64,000 nt of DNA from Agelas oroides (taxonomy: Eukaryota; Porifera; Demospongiae; Agelasida; Agelasidae): contig OX422185.1 of NCBI GenBank assembly GCA_949130485.1, forward strand, positions 6,223,928 through 6,287,927. Reading direction: 5' to 3'. The notes beneath the pieces are model-generated. The model ran no database searches. It had not been told where the DNA came from and worked only from the letters and a program-made list of their open reading frames with translations. The position numbers were made by a program, and so were the translations under genes. This document shows positions 12,495 to 24,550 of this stretch, piece after piece; the first letter of the stretch is position 1; each line of letters starts with the position of its first letter.

Positions 12495-15400
12495 TAGTCC
12501 TGTTGTGGTAGTGAGAGTCACATATGGGTTCTGACCCTCAAGAATGCTGGCAGCGTGTTGGCTCCCAGAAATGACCTTCATCAGACGAACACGATGGAGC
12601 TTTGAGGTGACCTTGAATGGTAGACAGTAAGGATATATAGAGCATTCAATCAATATATAGCACAAACACAGCACCAGGCAGTGGCATGGGCCAGACACCA
12701 AATGTTATAATAGTCCCCAAATTACAACTTTTGTGTAATGTACAAAAAAATCTAAAAGGGTCAGTTACCTAGTAATTCCCAAATTACAGCTTCTGTGCAA
12801 AGTGCAGAAGAAATTAGGAAGGTGTGAGGGCCCCAAATTAAAAGCCTTACAGAAAAGTTCCAATGCTTACACACAGAATAAAGCAGAGCTGACAATCAAA
12901 AGTAGTCAGCGTTTCAAGCCAAGTACTTAAGTACAGCACAAATATATGAGTGAGGTTCATAGTTGCAGGGAGCTATTAGCTACCGGCAAGTGGGAGGAGG
13001 TCGATTATGAACTTTCAACACATACCCTGTGTAGTGGCTGGCTGGTGCTTATGGTAGGGATGGGAGGCTGACTAATTAGTAGGGATGGGAGGCTGACTAA
13101 TTAGTAAGCCTCCCATCCCTACCATAAGCACCAGCCAGCCTCTTCCCTTACCTCAGGCCCCTTCCAGAACCAGCTGCCATTCCCCTATCACTGTTTGCCC
13201 CCACCTCCGACTGCCAGATCCCCCACCCCTAGCACTAGCCCAATTGAAATTGTGCCTCTGCATCCAGCCTCCTGAAGAACCAGGTGCCATCCCTGAACAA
13301 GCTAGCCCAACCCCCATCACTGTTGACCATTACGTAGGAGAGAGATGTCCAGGATTGCCATCAAAGGCTAGTAGCCCCTTTGATCCCATTTTTGTTCCCT
13401 AATCCCAACCCTAACCCCACCCCCTAACAATGCATTCTTGGGAAACCTGGATCTGTATAATGTAGGGCCATTGGCAATCCAACCCCCCCCCCCCCCCACA
13501 CACACACACACACACACATACACACACACTTAGAGATCACCCACATTAGAAAATATGAGCTATATACTTAACCACACCAGCCTCACTTCCACAATAGGAA
13601 CAATGTGCATACAACTTCTCAGACCAAAGGTATAGACATTATGTTGGAGTGCTCAGACCAAAGGTATAGACATTATGTTGGAGTGCTCAGAGCATCTTGC
13701 CTCACGCTGGAAATAAAGGAATTTAGAATGTTATGAGGTGAAAATAGAGGAAAGTGAAAACGCTAGCAGTCACCAGGAGTCGAACCCAGGACCTCTGGCT
13801 TGAGCCGCCAGTGCTCTGCCACTGAGTCACGACAGCCAGACAACCACCAACCCTCACAATCCTCTATATGTACTGCACAGGTGGTACTGAATGCTTCAGT
13901 CACACACCTGGCAGCCACAGTCAGTCGCTGCCAGGTATGTGACCAGTGCTGCCGGTGGCTATTTTTGCCTCACAACATCTAAATTCCTTTGAGTTTTTGT
14001 TGAGAAATGAGAGGACAGGAATGTTATGTTCATTCCCAGCAGGGAGAGACTGGCAATGAGGCTACACAGGGGCAGATCCAGAGATTGAAGAAGGGAGGGG
14101 GGGCAGAGAGTGGAGATTGGTGGGCATGTATATAGTGCACAGTTGGCTGTGGATGTAGTGCACTGTATTGCAGGGGGTCTCGGGTCATGCTCTCCCAGAA
14201 ACATTTTGAACTTATGAGAGTGCTTTTGAGGCCATCAGAGACCACCATAACAACACACACACTTTTTGTCCTCTGGAGTCTAACTCACACGGTTCATTTT
14301 ATGGTAGCTGGGGTTGTGCAAGATTACCGGCTGGTCAAGAGCTGTTAACTAGTCTCACTGCTTAGCAAGATAGGTATATACTGTCATTACCTACTGTTGA
14401 AAGAAGTCACCGTCTTATTCTGGATGTTCAACCTGGTATTTTTTGTGAGGGATTTGCATGTTTCATACGTAAGCATAGAGCCATTAGCGAGTTATCATGT
14501 TTCAGTGTAGTGCTACAGGCCCATAGGAAGCAAATTTGAAATGATCTGGCCGTATTACAGCACAAAGTGCGCGCATAATGTTCTGGGGCACGCCCACTTT
14601 CCCTCCCCCCCACCCGCGGCCCGGTATCCCACCCCTAGAATGTTACTGCTCTCAAATTTCTTTTTAGGCTGTTTTGAAGCCGTTGTCGCTGAGTCCTAAC
14701 GATTCGGTTGCAGCAGTTACGCTTGAGAAAGAGGCATTACTGTCTGCGTTCTTTATTGTCTTCGCTGCCGTAATGGCATGCATATTCGCGATCTAATGTG
14801 AGCATAGTTTCCCAAAACTTACGCTTCGACGGGGACTTTCTTCAGGCGATAAAGCGTGCTTGCCTCCAGCCCCAACAGGAATCTTGTGGATGACAGCTGT
14901 CATCCGAGCTCACTGCTAGCGTAGCTATACTCTTGGAGCAAAAATTGAACAACCCGCCGAAGCTCATACGGCATTTTTGCGTGGGTTGGTAGGCCGAATA
15001 TTGGTCCGGCGGCTGCCGGACCTGCCAGACTTGCTCCTACGGCCCTGTGCTACTTCAAACTGTCTTAACTCCAATGAAAGTCTATCCTGTCATAGAGCGT
15101 ACCATTTACGGCTAGTGTTCGGAAATCGAAGGGCTACAGTAAGCAAAGACGAACAAAGCTGGATGGTGGCGCTGGCTGAGAACACAAGATATAGCCCTCA
15201 CACATATTTAGGCTCTGCCAGTCTATCACTTCACCCAGAAGCAATAAGCTGAGATTGTCATCTCTCTCTGTAGATAATACTACGCCACATATCAATTTTT
15301 CATGGCCGTCAAGCTAGCTATGAGTTATATTTGGCATGGATAGAGAAAGCGTGTTCACAGATCACCCTCCTGCCATTCTGATCAGCCCCCAGTGTATTCG

Positions 15401-18400
15401 AGGTACTGCCACAGCACTATCTCATGGCAGCTACCGACAATCCTGCTAGCAAATCCTTTTCATACAAGGTCGATTAATGCCGAATCAGCGCAGGCATTGG
15501 AAATTCATGTAAGTTGATGCCTTCCCCCCTTGGATCCGCCCCTGCTACATGTGCACTATACTGAGTGAAATGGTTGTTACTGTAATGAGGCTATAGCACA
15601 TGAGTACTCCAATCCTAATTCGCCTAATTCGGCACTTTTCTCAATCAATGCACAGAGAAAGATCATTTTACTGTCATGGCAGTGTATACCTTTAGGTCGT
15701 GTTCCAATATGTGTTCATCAAGCTCCACGAGCAACTCTCCATCCACCTGCTCCTGCATAAAGTTATCCTGGTATTGGCTGAGATGCATGGCATTCAACAG
15801 TTGGATCACCTGCAAAGGGAATCCATTAGCCAGGAGTCAAGAAGGTAAAATACCTAACTTTGTTTCCCTGCTCCCAGTTTGTGATTGTTTGTAGTACGCA
15901 AAAACAGACATACTGCAAGCAATCCAGAACTTGAGGTGGGGATGGTCTGGGAATGAGACCAGAAATACCAAACAATGAAGCTATACATGTAGGGAAAATT
16001 TGTCATGCATAAAAACAAATCATGCACAAAATAATACATGTCATTTTACAAAGGAATGTTGTTACACCGGATCATTCCCTTGTAGATTTACATGTGTGAT
16101 ATGTGACAGTCCCGTGTAGAAATCAAAGGTTATTCCATCTATTTTGATTGCATTACTCCATTTGAAGCACCGTACTGCTGAACTTCCACTAAAGGCTGGG
16201 CTCACACACGGTTCGTAGATGTGTGAACATCTATAACGGAAGGTCAGCAATACGACACTTCAAACGCGGTGATGCAAAGTAAATACGCGACGGAATAATC
16301 TTCAATTTCTACACGGGACTGCCACACATAGAATTAAATTACTATGCATTAAAATCGCATTTACATAGTGCAGAATGATACATTCAGCCCTTTGTTTGTA
16401 GGCTTCCTTCACAGCTAAATCTGTGCATGTCATCACATTTCCAGGAAGTCATTCAGTCCTCATGTGGCAGCAGTCTCTAAATGATGCTGTGAGACTATGA
16501 CAGCATCATTTAGTAGTTACATTTTTGACCACTTAGCTAAGTACTGTGAGTCAAGAACTCAACTGTGCTAGTAGCTACTTTCTGTCACACTGTCCCCTAC
16601 TCTAACTCTCATTAACTAATCAAGATATGCATAGCCTCGTACCCTGGCCTGGGTATGAGGCTAAGATATCCATTGACAGTAAGTGATTCATAATATCTTG
16701 CATGAGGCATATAATATGTGCTCATGGGAGGTCATAATAGCTTTACAATATGCAAACTATGCACTTGAGAGAGAGAGGATGGTAGAATGACAGGAAAAGA
16801 GGATGATGTGCACTACATGTAGAAGCAGAGTGATACAATTCACTCACTGAGGCACATACAATAGTAAGGGCAGCCCATGCAGCATCATTGTAGGAAGATT
16901 TCTCAACAAAATTAACTTCTCAAGTTCGTCATCACATGCTCAATTCCATATTTGCTATCACCCCACTGTCACATACTGTTAAAGACTGACGGAGCCATTT
17001 CAATGTGCTCTTCGTGAGGTACATTATGGATGTATGTATACATACCTAATAGAAATGTACCCTCGTTTCCAGGCCTTTCAACCATCCATTTTTTGATTGC
17101 TTGTAGTATGCAAAAACTGCAAGCGATCAAAAAGTGGACAGTGGGAAGGCCTGGGAACAAGGCTAATAGGAATACATGCTCAATGCAAATTCTATACTGT
17201 TGGGATTGCAACTGCGCCAATAGCTAATCACAAGCATACGATCATGTATGCTTATTCTCACAACAAACATTGGACAGACTTGGTACCAACATTAAACTAT
17301 ACCTGAACAGGACTTAACGATTGAAGGTACTCCCTGTTGTCTTCATCTGTAGGTTTAGATGTTACTGGCTGATGAATAGAATGGGAGCCGTTATGCTGTG
17401 CAACCATCACAGACTGTTGCGTAAGTCTCTTCACATCATTTTGCAGTTTCTTCAATTCCATGGATAGACTTTCAACGGTTGCTGAGGTTTGAGCAACGTT
17501 CAACCTGAGGGCGTCTATCTGCTTCCGTGAGTTCTCTTGCTGTGCATCTAGTAATGCCTTGAGAGATTTCTGGCCTGCATGAAGGCTAGCAAGTTGTTGG
17601 TTAACGGCACTATCAGAAGAACCTTTTTGGTGTGATTTTGCATCAGGTGTTACAGTCCTGATCGGCACAGCAGGTTTCTCCAGTAAGCTACAGCTACTAC
17701 TGTGAGCTGTTGGTGGACTGTGGGTTGTTTCAGAAACTGAAGTAGGCACTTGCATTCTTTCAGCAGAAATGGGCGGAGACCTTGCATTCCCTGATTTAGG
17801 AACATCGTAGATTTTTTCTGGCTTTTCCAGTTCTAACCCTTCCTTTTCGTACCCTGACCTCACAACTCGATTTAAGCTCGTCTGAGCTGTAAATTTGTCG
17901 GCATCTTTTGCATCTTTCCACGTCAAAACTTTGGATGGATCAAAACCCTCATACAGATTCCTCGTATCCATGAACAACTGCTCGTTTCCTTCCACAGGAA
18001 TGATGACTACTTCAATGTCCAGATCAATCGGGATATCAACTGGAACTCGATCTTCGTCTGTTGGTGCAATCCCTCCTTCCCAGCATGTGGTTGCAATGAG
18101 GGACGTTTCAGTGATGCTGTGCGTCAGCGTAATGATGTCAGATGTCAGATGAATAGGGAGCTCCTCGGATGTTTCAGCACTGATAAACAACATTGATTTC
18201 AGGGGTAGTAGGTCTGAGAAATGAGCTAGAATTTCAGGAGGATAGAGTCGTATTCGGTATGGATCTGTTGTGAAATACCCTGCACAGTCTTCATGGAGAG
18301 TTTTCTCTTCCTTCATGGTCAGACTGTACACCTTAAGCACTGGTTTGCGCTTCACAGTTGTCCTGCCCATTTTGCGAAGAAGTAGAAGCTCATTTTCTTT

Positions 18401-19228
18401 GACAGATGATTTTGGATCCCCACTAAGGTGGTATTTTGTAGCACAGACTATTTTAGGCAGAGATCTGTCACTGTTCTGACAGAGAGCAAGAATATCCCCT
18501 GCGGTTTTGAACACCATTCCACTCTTTACTTGCTTGCTATCCCCGGTAGAATCATAGAGCATCCCAAATTCGATTGCGGAATTCAAGGGAATGGTATACT
18601 CAGTTTGATTCGAGTCGCAAATTGATACCACTTTTGTTCTCTTCAAAAAGTGGATGTTGTACACATCACCTGAGGATATCACAAACCGTTCTTCTGCCCC
18701 ACAAAATCCCTTGTCAACACGAACCCGCAGCGGAAGAGAACGGGAATACTTGGTGACAAAGCTTGACAATGATAACACATCACCTTCTGGAGTTTTGACC
18801 CTGTTTAGCATTCCATGATCAATACTGTGAGTGTGTGGCTTGTCCTTGGAAGGAAATTCGTGAGTCGCCGTGGGGCTACTTGGAGGTGTAAATGTACTTC
18901 CAGGAGCCTTTGGTCTTGGGCTACTTGGAATTGGAGGGGCTGGAACACTAGGTTCAGTAGATGCAATGCGACTTTTTGGTTTGTGTGGGAGGGTTGAAAG
19001 GGGTGGTGGAGCTGGAGGCTTCTCTGTGTTGGCCCTGTTGCGGCTGACAGGGCTGATGGGGTCGCTAGGCTCATACTTTTTCAATTTAGGCTTCGGAGGT
19101 GGACGAGGAACGTTATAGTGCGATTGTGATCCACTGATACTGCTACTTCCAGGATGTCTACCACCATTTCTGATCTGTGGAGAATTGTTTTTTTGGAACT
19201 CTACTTGTTCATATTCTTCATCAGACAT
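12486..19228 (-). CDS. Gene B: GAREM-like adaptor (CABIT, coiled coil, split SAM)
   Basis: The coding exons are 19228-17303, 15809-15690 and 12611-12486, all joined in phase 0, giving about 723 residues. The N-terminus has tyrosine motifs (YEQV near 6, YNVP near 38) and dense proline-rich SH3-type sequence at 40-120 (for example PRPPPKPK). CABIT spans about 150-410 and includes SLPLRVRVDKGF and GYFTTDPY. A YDVP motif lies near 474, and a heptad-rich coiled-coil segment covers about 540-605. The SAM domain (643-705) is split by a phase-0 intron: 40 residues come from the short middle exon, which starts after TTTGCAG and ends AAAG|GTATAC, and the rest from the last exon. Genes A and C have no intron at this point. 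A splice acceptor (TTCACCCAG) abuts the ATG, so at least one upstream exon exists. The family role is the same as for gene A: an adaptor in tyrosine-kinase signalling, inferred from architecture. Confidence 0.87.
13036..13140. repeat. Perfect 34-bp inverted repeat (hairpin)
   Basis: Arms 13036-13069 and 13107-13140 are exact complements (begin GGCTGGCTGGTGC). The 37-nt loop contains a tandem duplicate of the arm end (gggatgggaggctgactaat). It lies in gene B intron 2. Confidence 0.85.
13479..13530. repeat. Poly-C followed by (CA)n
   Basis: A run of about 16 C residues leads into a short CA microsatellite within gene B intron 2. Confidence 0.8.
13618..13690. repeat. 34-bp tandem duplication
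   Basis: The unit begins ctcagaccaaaggtatagac and is repeated twice without change, followed by a partial third start. Confidence 0.85.
13715..13990. mobile_element. Inverted-repeat element carrying a tRNA-like sequence
   Basis: Terminal arms 13715-13738 and 13968-13990 (AAAGGAATTTAGA.TGTT.TGAGG) are inverted, with one indel and one mismatch. The interior contains the tRNA-like segment described separately and a second hairpin (CACCTGGCAGC and complement). Confidence 0.6.
13766..13838 (-). pseudogene. tRNA-derived sequence (SINE head or tRNA pseudogene)
   Basis: On the minus strand an A-box-like TGACTCAGTGGCAGAGC, a perfect anticodon-type stem (CTGGC/GCCAG) and a B box GGTTCGACTCC (13786-13776) are correctly ordered and spaced. 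Position 33 is G rather than U, the acceptor stem does not close and the T stem needs G-U pairs, so a functional tRNA is unlikely. Confidence 0.6.
14260..15689. other. Gene B intron 2, remainder
   Basis: Between the hairpin and tRNA-like elements and the middle SAM exon there is no supported gene. The segment 14580-15150 is richer in G, C and CpG than its surroundings, but I can assign no function. Confidence 0.4.
16103..16326. mobile_element. GTGGCAGTC MITE, copy 1
   Basis: Palindromic element with ends GTGACAGTCCCGTGTAGAAA and its near complement. It lies in gene B intron 1. It shares arms and centre (GAACTTCC.TTAA) with 31690-31925. Confidence 0.75.
16632..16663. mobile_element. 32-bp minimal palindromic element (TAGCCTCG family)
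   Basis: Two 16-bp arms, with 2 mismatches, make up the whole element. Flanks AGATATGCA and AGATATCCA match at 8 of 9 positions, consistent with a 9-bp target duplication. Confidence 0.7.
17058..17165. mobile_element. TAGCCTCG-family palindromic element in gene B intron 1
   Basis: A 108-bp fold-back with ends taccctcgtttccaggcc and ggcctgggaacaaggcta. Flanks ATAGAAATG and ATAGGAATA match at 7 of 9. The arms carry the GATTGCTTGTAGTATGC / GCAAGCGATC core seen in other copies. Confidence 0.7.
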
Positions 19229-19230
19229 CT

Positions 19231-22200
19231 GGGTGAAGACAGATATATTTGTTGTGTGTATAATTATCAGTTTGATGGCAGCTGAATTCTGAAAAAGCTG
19301 TAACTATCAACGTATGTATTAAAAGATTGCTGTGGCATTTGAAATTTATATCACTCATAATGCAGTATATTATGCGCCCTCAGCTTTGTAAAAAAAGCTT
19401 TATTCCTAGGGCAGGTAATTACAATATGGTAAAATTGGGAAATGTATGCCAATAAAAACATGCAGATAGGCCCTGGCAGTCTGGCTCTGTAGAAACAAGG
19501 AGCAACATGCATTTTCAATCCTGCCGTACCTCAATGTACTTCAAGAACAATGCAACATATTAAGGTATGTGTCAAGGGCTATTTGTCCCCTCCCCCGGCC
19601 ATCCCTGCCTCCAGTTTTTACCTACAGTATGCAAACTGGAGACCTGGGAATGAGACTATTCTTGTGTTAGTGAGCCCAAATACCACAGCAACTGATGCTG
19701 TTACATACACAAATACCATAGTGAATTATGGGCAGCAGGAGTTGTTCCGCGTAGGTGAATACTGTTATGACAATAACAAACATGCCAGCTGCATCATGAC
19801 CCTTGCTTCCTTGGAAACAATCTTTTCTGTTTTGAATACACAAATTCAGGGCTTTTGTGACCAAGTTACCATTATACACATCAGATTGATAAACATACAA
19901 CAACATCCTGGATTTCGTAAAAGGAACTAACCTATTGTGTAAACATAGCCACATTCTCAGGCACCCATGCAGACATCGGTAATTTCCCAAACTACGACAA
20001 TATTCAATATTATACAGTGACGACATATCCCACATCAGCAAAGTATGCAAGTCATGGTTTATTAACACAATGGAATGTCAACTTTGGGAGGTAACATGTC
20101 GGTAAATGAAAACGAACCATTTAGCTCATGAGTTATCCAGTTTTAGTAGCCATCACCATGGCAACAAGTTTTTCTTCCCTCATTATTAAGACTCATGGAT
20201 GGTCTATGAGCTCATTAGTCGGTTAACAAAGACAGGGACAATGGCTACTAATGTTTTTTCGCACACAGTACTCGCAGTTTCAGCACTTCATGAGAAATGA
20301 TCTGACATATACTTAGCACATGAATCATATCAACAACAGAATTTATTCATACACACCTTTTTGTAGCTATCCTGTGCAGATTCATAATACCAAATACACC
20401 CACTGATTCACAAGCTTTAATAGGCAGGGCTCTAAGCCAGCAAACACCCATCTACTCCCTTCAGTACCAAAAATTAAGGCCTTACAAGGTGAGAGGAGCT
20501 GCTTCTAAGCCCATTTGTGTAAAGCAGGAAAGAAATTGCTCACTTCACACACCCATCCAAATTGAAAAAATAAATATACGGTGAGATGAATGTGGCCCCC
20601 AAACACATGCATATAAGGAAGCAACATGTTAAATTCAGGATTACACATAGATTAACAACTAAATACTGCTTTCTTCTTCTGCTTAAAGGTCGCTTTTAGT
20701 ATAGTAGGTTCCTTCAGTGTACCATTTTTTTTACTTGGAATATAGAGATTAAAACTTCACACATAGCCACATATACAACCATCTAACTACACCTGAGCAT
20801 TGGGGTTTTGTCCAGCAAAGCCTATCTCGACTAAAACTGTCTTTGGTGTAGAAATAAAGGCTATACAAGGTGACAGGAGCATTTTGTAGGCCATTGGAGG
20901 AATAAAGTGGCCCACCCAGGACTTACAGAAGACAGTGCTCTTTCCACCACTTTGACCACACTTAACCGAGCTGGTACATGACCACCATGCCCTAGAGCTA
21001 CTCAAAACTCCTGATTTGCTGTGACTTGATTTTCCGATGTACGATGGAGCTTCAGAAGGTCCTACCTCAACATGAGTAAACACAAAAACAACATGAGGTC
21101 ATCGACTCCATCCCATGTTTGGTGTAGCCACTAAACAGAAATGGCACTTATCGGGGCTCCCTTTTGCTGCTGCAGTTCATGAGCATGGTGCACTCAAAAC
21201 CTTTATAGATCCATTGTATTAATCATGCATGAACTGTTTACTATCTTGGTACAGTGAATTGACAGTCGTGATGTAATAAACTGCCCACCCTTGTGACATT
21301 AGACAAACATTGAGTTTCAAGTGTAGCTAGCTATCTCATCCTTGCAAAACATAATGTAGCACTAAATCCAGTGGCAGATCTAGCATAGGTCCCACTGTGC
21401 CTGACCCCTCTCATTCATGTTCAGGGCTACATACAAGTTGTGCACAGCAACATTCAGACAGCCGACTTTGTGGATACATAGATGGCAACAGCTCTTCATC
21501 AATTCTCAGCTGAGGTTTGAAATGCTGCCACAAGAACAATTCCTGCTTGTAAGATAAATACTTCTATACACTCTTTTCACTCAGTGTGAGGCTTTTATTT
21601 TTTCTAACCACTTTGTTTTTCACGTAGCTAGATCGAGACGAGATACAAGCACTGGGTTCCAGTTATCTGATCCTTGCAATGCACACAGTGGAGCAATTGC
21701 CACTTCCTGCTAGCTTGTGACATTCAAGACAGGGATCAATGTAGCCTACATGGGTGGGTACATTTTACACCACAAGACAAGTGCCACAATGATACACTAT
21801 ACCACAGGCAAGAGGAAGTGAGCAGCTATCCAGATGGCCAAAGTCTTTTTACAAAGCAAGATGAGGCCATGCTAGTGCAGTGTGTACAGTGAGGTCCTTC
21901 TAGTGCAGTGGATATAACACAAAGCTGACCTCAGACTGTGGTTGTCCTTTCAGCTGCTCAGCTAGACTCTATCAACAACAACCCATTGGCAACTATGTGG
22001 TATTTGTAAACTACCACACTTCTGACACTATCAGATGCCATAGCTACTGCTTATTTCATGAAGCCATTTCATGTGGCAGCTACTAAAGGAAGCTGTATAA
22101 TGCTTATCAAAATGAGTATTGCATTGGGAAAGCTGAACAAAAGATAGTTTGGGATGGGTCTGAATCACAATCGCTTGCTTCACTTCAAAACAGTATATAC

Positions 22201-23979
22201 AAACATGGCGCAGAAAACTTCCTAACAGAAGCTGAAGAAACTGCATGACTGTTAGATACATAGTTACATTATATATATTAACTAGGAAAAGCAAAAGTTT
22301 CACATCTGAACCTTTAAGGTGCTTATACCAACTGCCACATTTCGGCTCAAGGGCTTTCTTCAGGTAGTGCAACTCAACACACCAGAAAAAAAACAAAAAC
22401 AGACAATGCACAACACAATGAGTGCTATACACTTTAAAAACACTGGCAGTTCTGTGGTTAAACATCTCACAGTGACTACTGATCTGGACAGATACATATA
22501 TACGTGACAGATAGCTAATAAGTTTCTTGATACTGGCATGTTGTTTTAAGTTGCCGAGTCACACTCCTGTGAAAGGCTCAATGTGCCCCTGGATAGTGAT
22601 CAAATATCCGATCACATTATGACAACAGAATTCAATGGCTGCTACTTGTAACATTAGTAAGGTGGTATACTCTTTTGCCGATGCAAGCCTCAATCATTCT
22701 AAGTATTTGTTTCAAGAGAATCTCCAAAACATATTTATTTAATCATTGTTTCGGTTGTAGCCACAATTATTTTTGGAGCCACCAGATATACAATGTATCC
22801 ACATCATAACTTTTATAGCCTTTCTTTCAGCTCAAACAGTACAGGTAGCCACACTAAATGAATACTATGAACAGTAACAAAACAAACTCTAAGTTGTTTT
22901 GTCCATTTTGGCTCTTTTCTGCAGCATTGAATAATTGCAATTTCAGCACACAAGATGTATTCCCATGCAGAAAACATCAAGTAAAACCTTTATTCCAGCT
23001 GGTGTACAATATACCCGCATACTAGGCAAACTATATATTATGGAGCACGACCCAATATAAACCATACAGCACCATACAAAACAGCTGCCTGAAATTGTGT
23101 CTACACAATAAGTCAGTGCTCATGGGTTAAACGACCACACCTGTCTCCATTCAATCTGTGGAGTGTTATTTACAGAATTGCTGAAACACCAAAAGCTAAT
23201 GGAGTACGAAATTGTCAAGGAAGTTCACCATACATGCATTATTACAATCACAGGCTTAACACATTATACATAATCATTTAGTACGACCTTTACAACATCA
23301 ACCAGGTCAACCAGGTACAGTAATGCTCTGAATTTTTTTGAGCATCTCATTTTCACCTGTGAAGTGTTGCAAGTTCTATGAACACTATATGACAAAATAG
23401 TACCAGGCAGCACATAGGTTCACGCCCAAAAGTGCGAGGGTAATCGTTACTAGTAGCTCTATTCAGAGGAGTCAATCATTGACAAGCACTTAAAGAGAAC
23501 GAGACAGGTTATTAGCACACTGAATATTGAATGTGGCAAGTGACTTACTATTCTATTTGGCTGTAGCTGTGACACAAAACTTCAATACGAATACAAACGG
23601 AGTCATCCACAAAAACAGTAAATATTCTAACACAGTATGCAGTGCTCCAAGGAAGATGACATGCAGTATATTTTGTCTTACAGTCAAACCTCTACAAACA
23701 ATCCAAAACTCGTGACCATAAAGGTGGAAAGAGACATTATACATGTCAAAGTTCTCCCAGAATGGATGCCACACGTTTACCATGGGTATTTCAATAAGTA
23801 ACAGCAACAAAGCCAGTAAAGAGTTCTACTTTTACAAGTGACATTTTATACAAGGCATGACAGCACAGTGCTTTGTTGTGCTAGCTACAATCACAAATAT
23901 AAACATTTGATCACTCCCCCGTGCGCTCCTGAATTCCCCTGAAGTTACTATTAAAACCCTGTTGCAACAAAGATCTTAC
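19231..23979. other. Upstream flank / probable 5' intron of gene B
   Basis: No coding exon with family features was recognised. Two related segments near 20490 and 20860 share ctatacaaggtgacaggagc-like sequence. The rest is unique-looking AT-rich DNA. Confidence 0.4.
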
Positions 23980-24165
23980 CGTGAACACGTCGGTCTGCCA
24001 CGGTGCTTTAATTCGTCGATCGTTCTCGCTGTTCTGCAAAGTGAGGATCTCGTAATGGCCGCAGACCGCCGTATATGAAAATCCGTAAAATATCGTGTTA
24101 CAAAGTCCAGCGTGCGACTCAAGTGCAAAGTTCACAAATTTTGACCGGTATGTCACGCAAGCCAC
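23980..24165 (-). other. Candidate 5' exon and promoter region of gene B
   Basis: A CpG-containing stretch, unlike the surrounding AT-rich DNA, is open on the minus strand and ends at a strong donor CACG|GTAAGAT (exon end 23980). Read in the open frame it would join the acceptor at 19229 in phase 0, directly before the gene B ATG. It could be a 5' UTR exon or a coding extension. The segment around GHYEILTLQNSENDRR has coding-like composition, but I recognise no family. Confidence 0.35.
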
Positions 24166-24215
24166 ACCCTCCCTGCGAAAGGTGTGGCTTGCGCGACGAG
24201 GTGTGACTTGCGAGA

Positions 24216-24541
24216 TAGTCTCGTGACCAGCCAGATATACCTACGGAAAGTCCGTCTGGTAACGTTGGGCTCGATTCTGGGGCTTTTCTACTTACGACGG
24301 AGTTATTTGAACGTGCCAATCAAATTGTAGCATGTCCAATTACTGCGGCGGCCCACTGGTGCCCTAGCGCTTGTGTGGATGCTAATTGGTGATAATTGAA
24401 GCCATGTAGAGGTGAGAACGTCCATATATGGCCAGCGCCGGCCGCGTTCAAATCCTGCTGACGTGTGCAAAAGCCCAAGAAAGGCGCGCAATGTTACCGG
24501 ACGGATTTTCCGTAGGTTATTTCCGGCTGGGCACGAGACTA
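24216..24541. mobile_element. TAGTCTCGTG-family MITE with perfect 9-bp TSD
   Basis: Ends TAGTCTCGTG and CACGAGACTA, with long inverted arms (ccagccagatatacctacgg and complement). Flanked on both sides by CTTGCGAGA (24207-24215 and 24542-24550), an exact 9-bp duplication. Confidence 0.9.
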
Positions 24542-24550
24542 CTTGCGAGA

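Noticed and set aside
13766..13838. Functional tRNA gene (anticodon CUC)
   Set aside because: It lacks U33, has a mismatched D stem and a non-closing acceptor stem; retained only as a tRNA-derived pseudogene or SINE head.
20787..21083. 98-codon minus-strand open frame
   Set aside because: Serine-rich, no recognisable domain, and overlaps a segment repeated near 20490.
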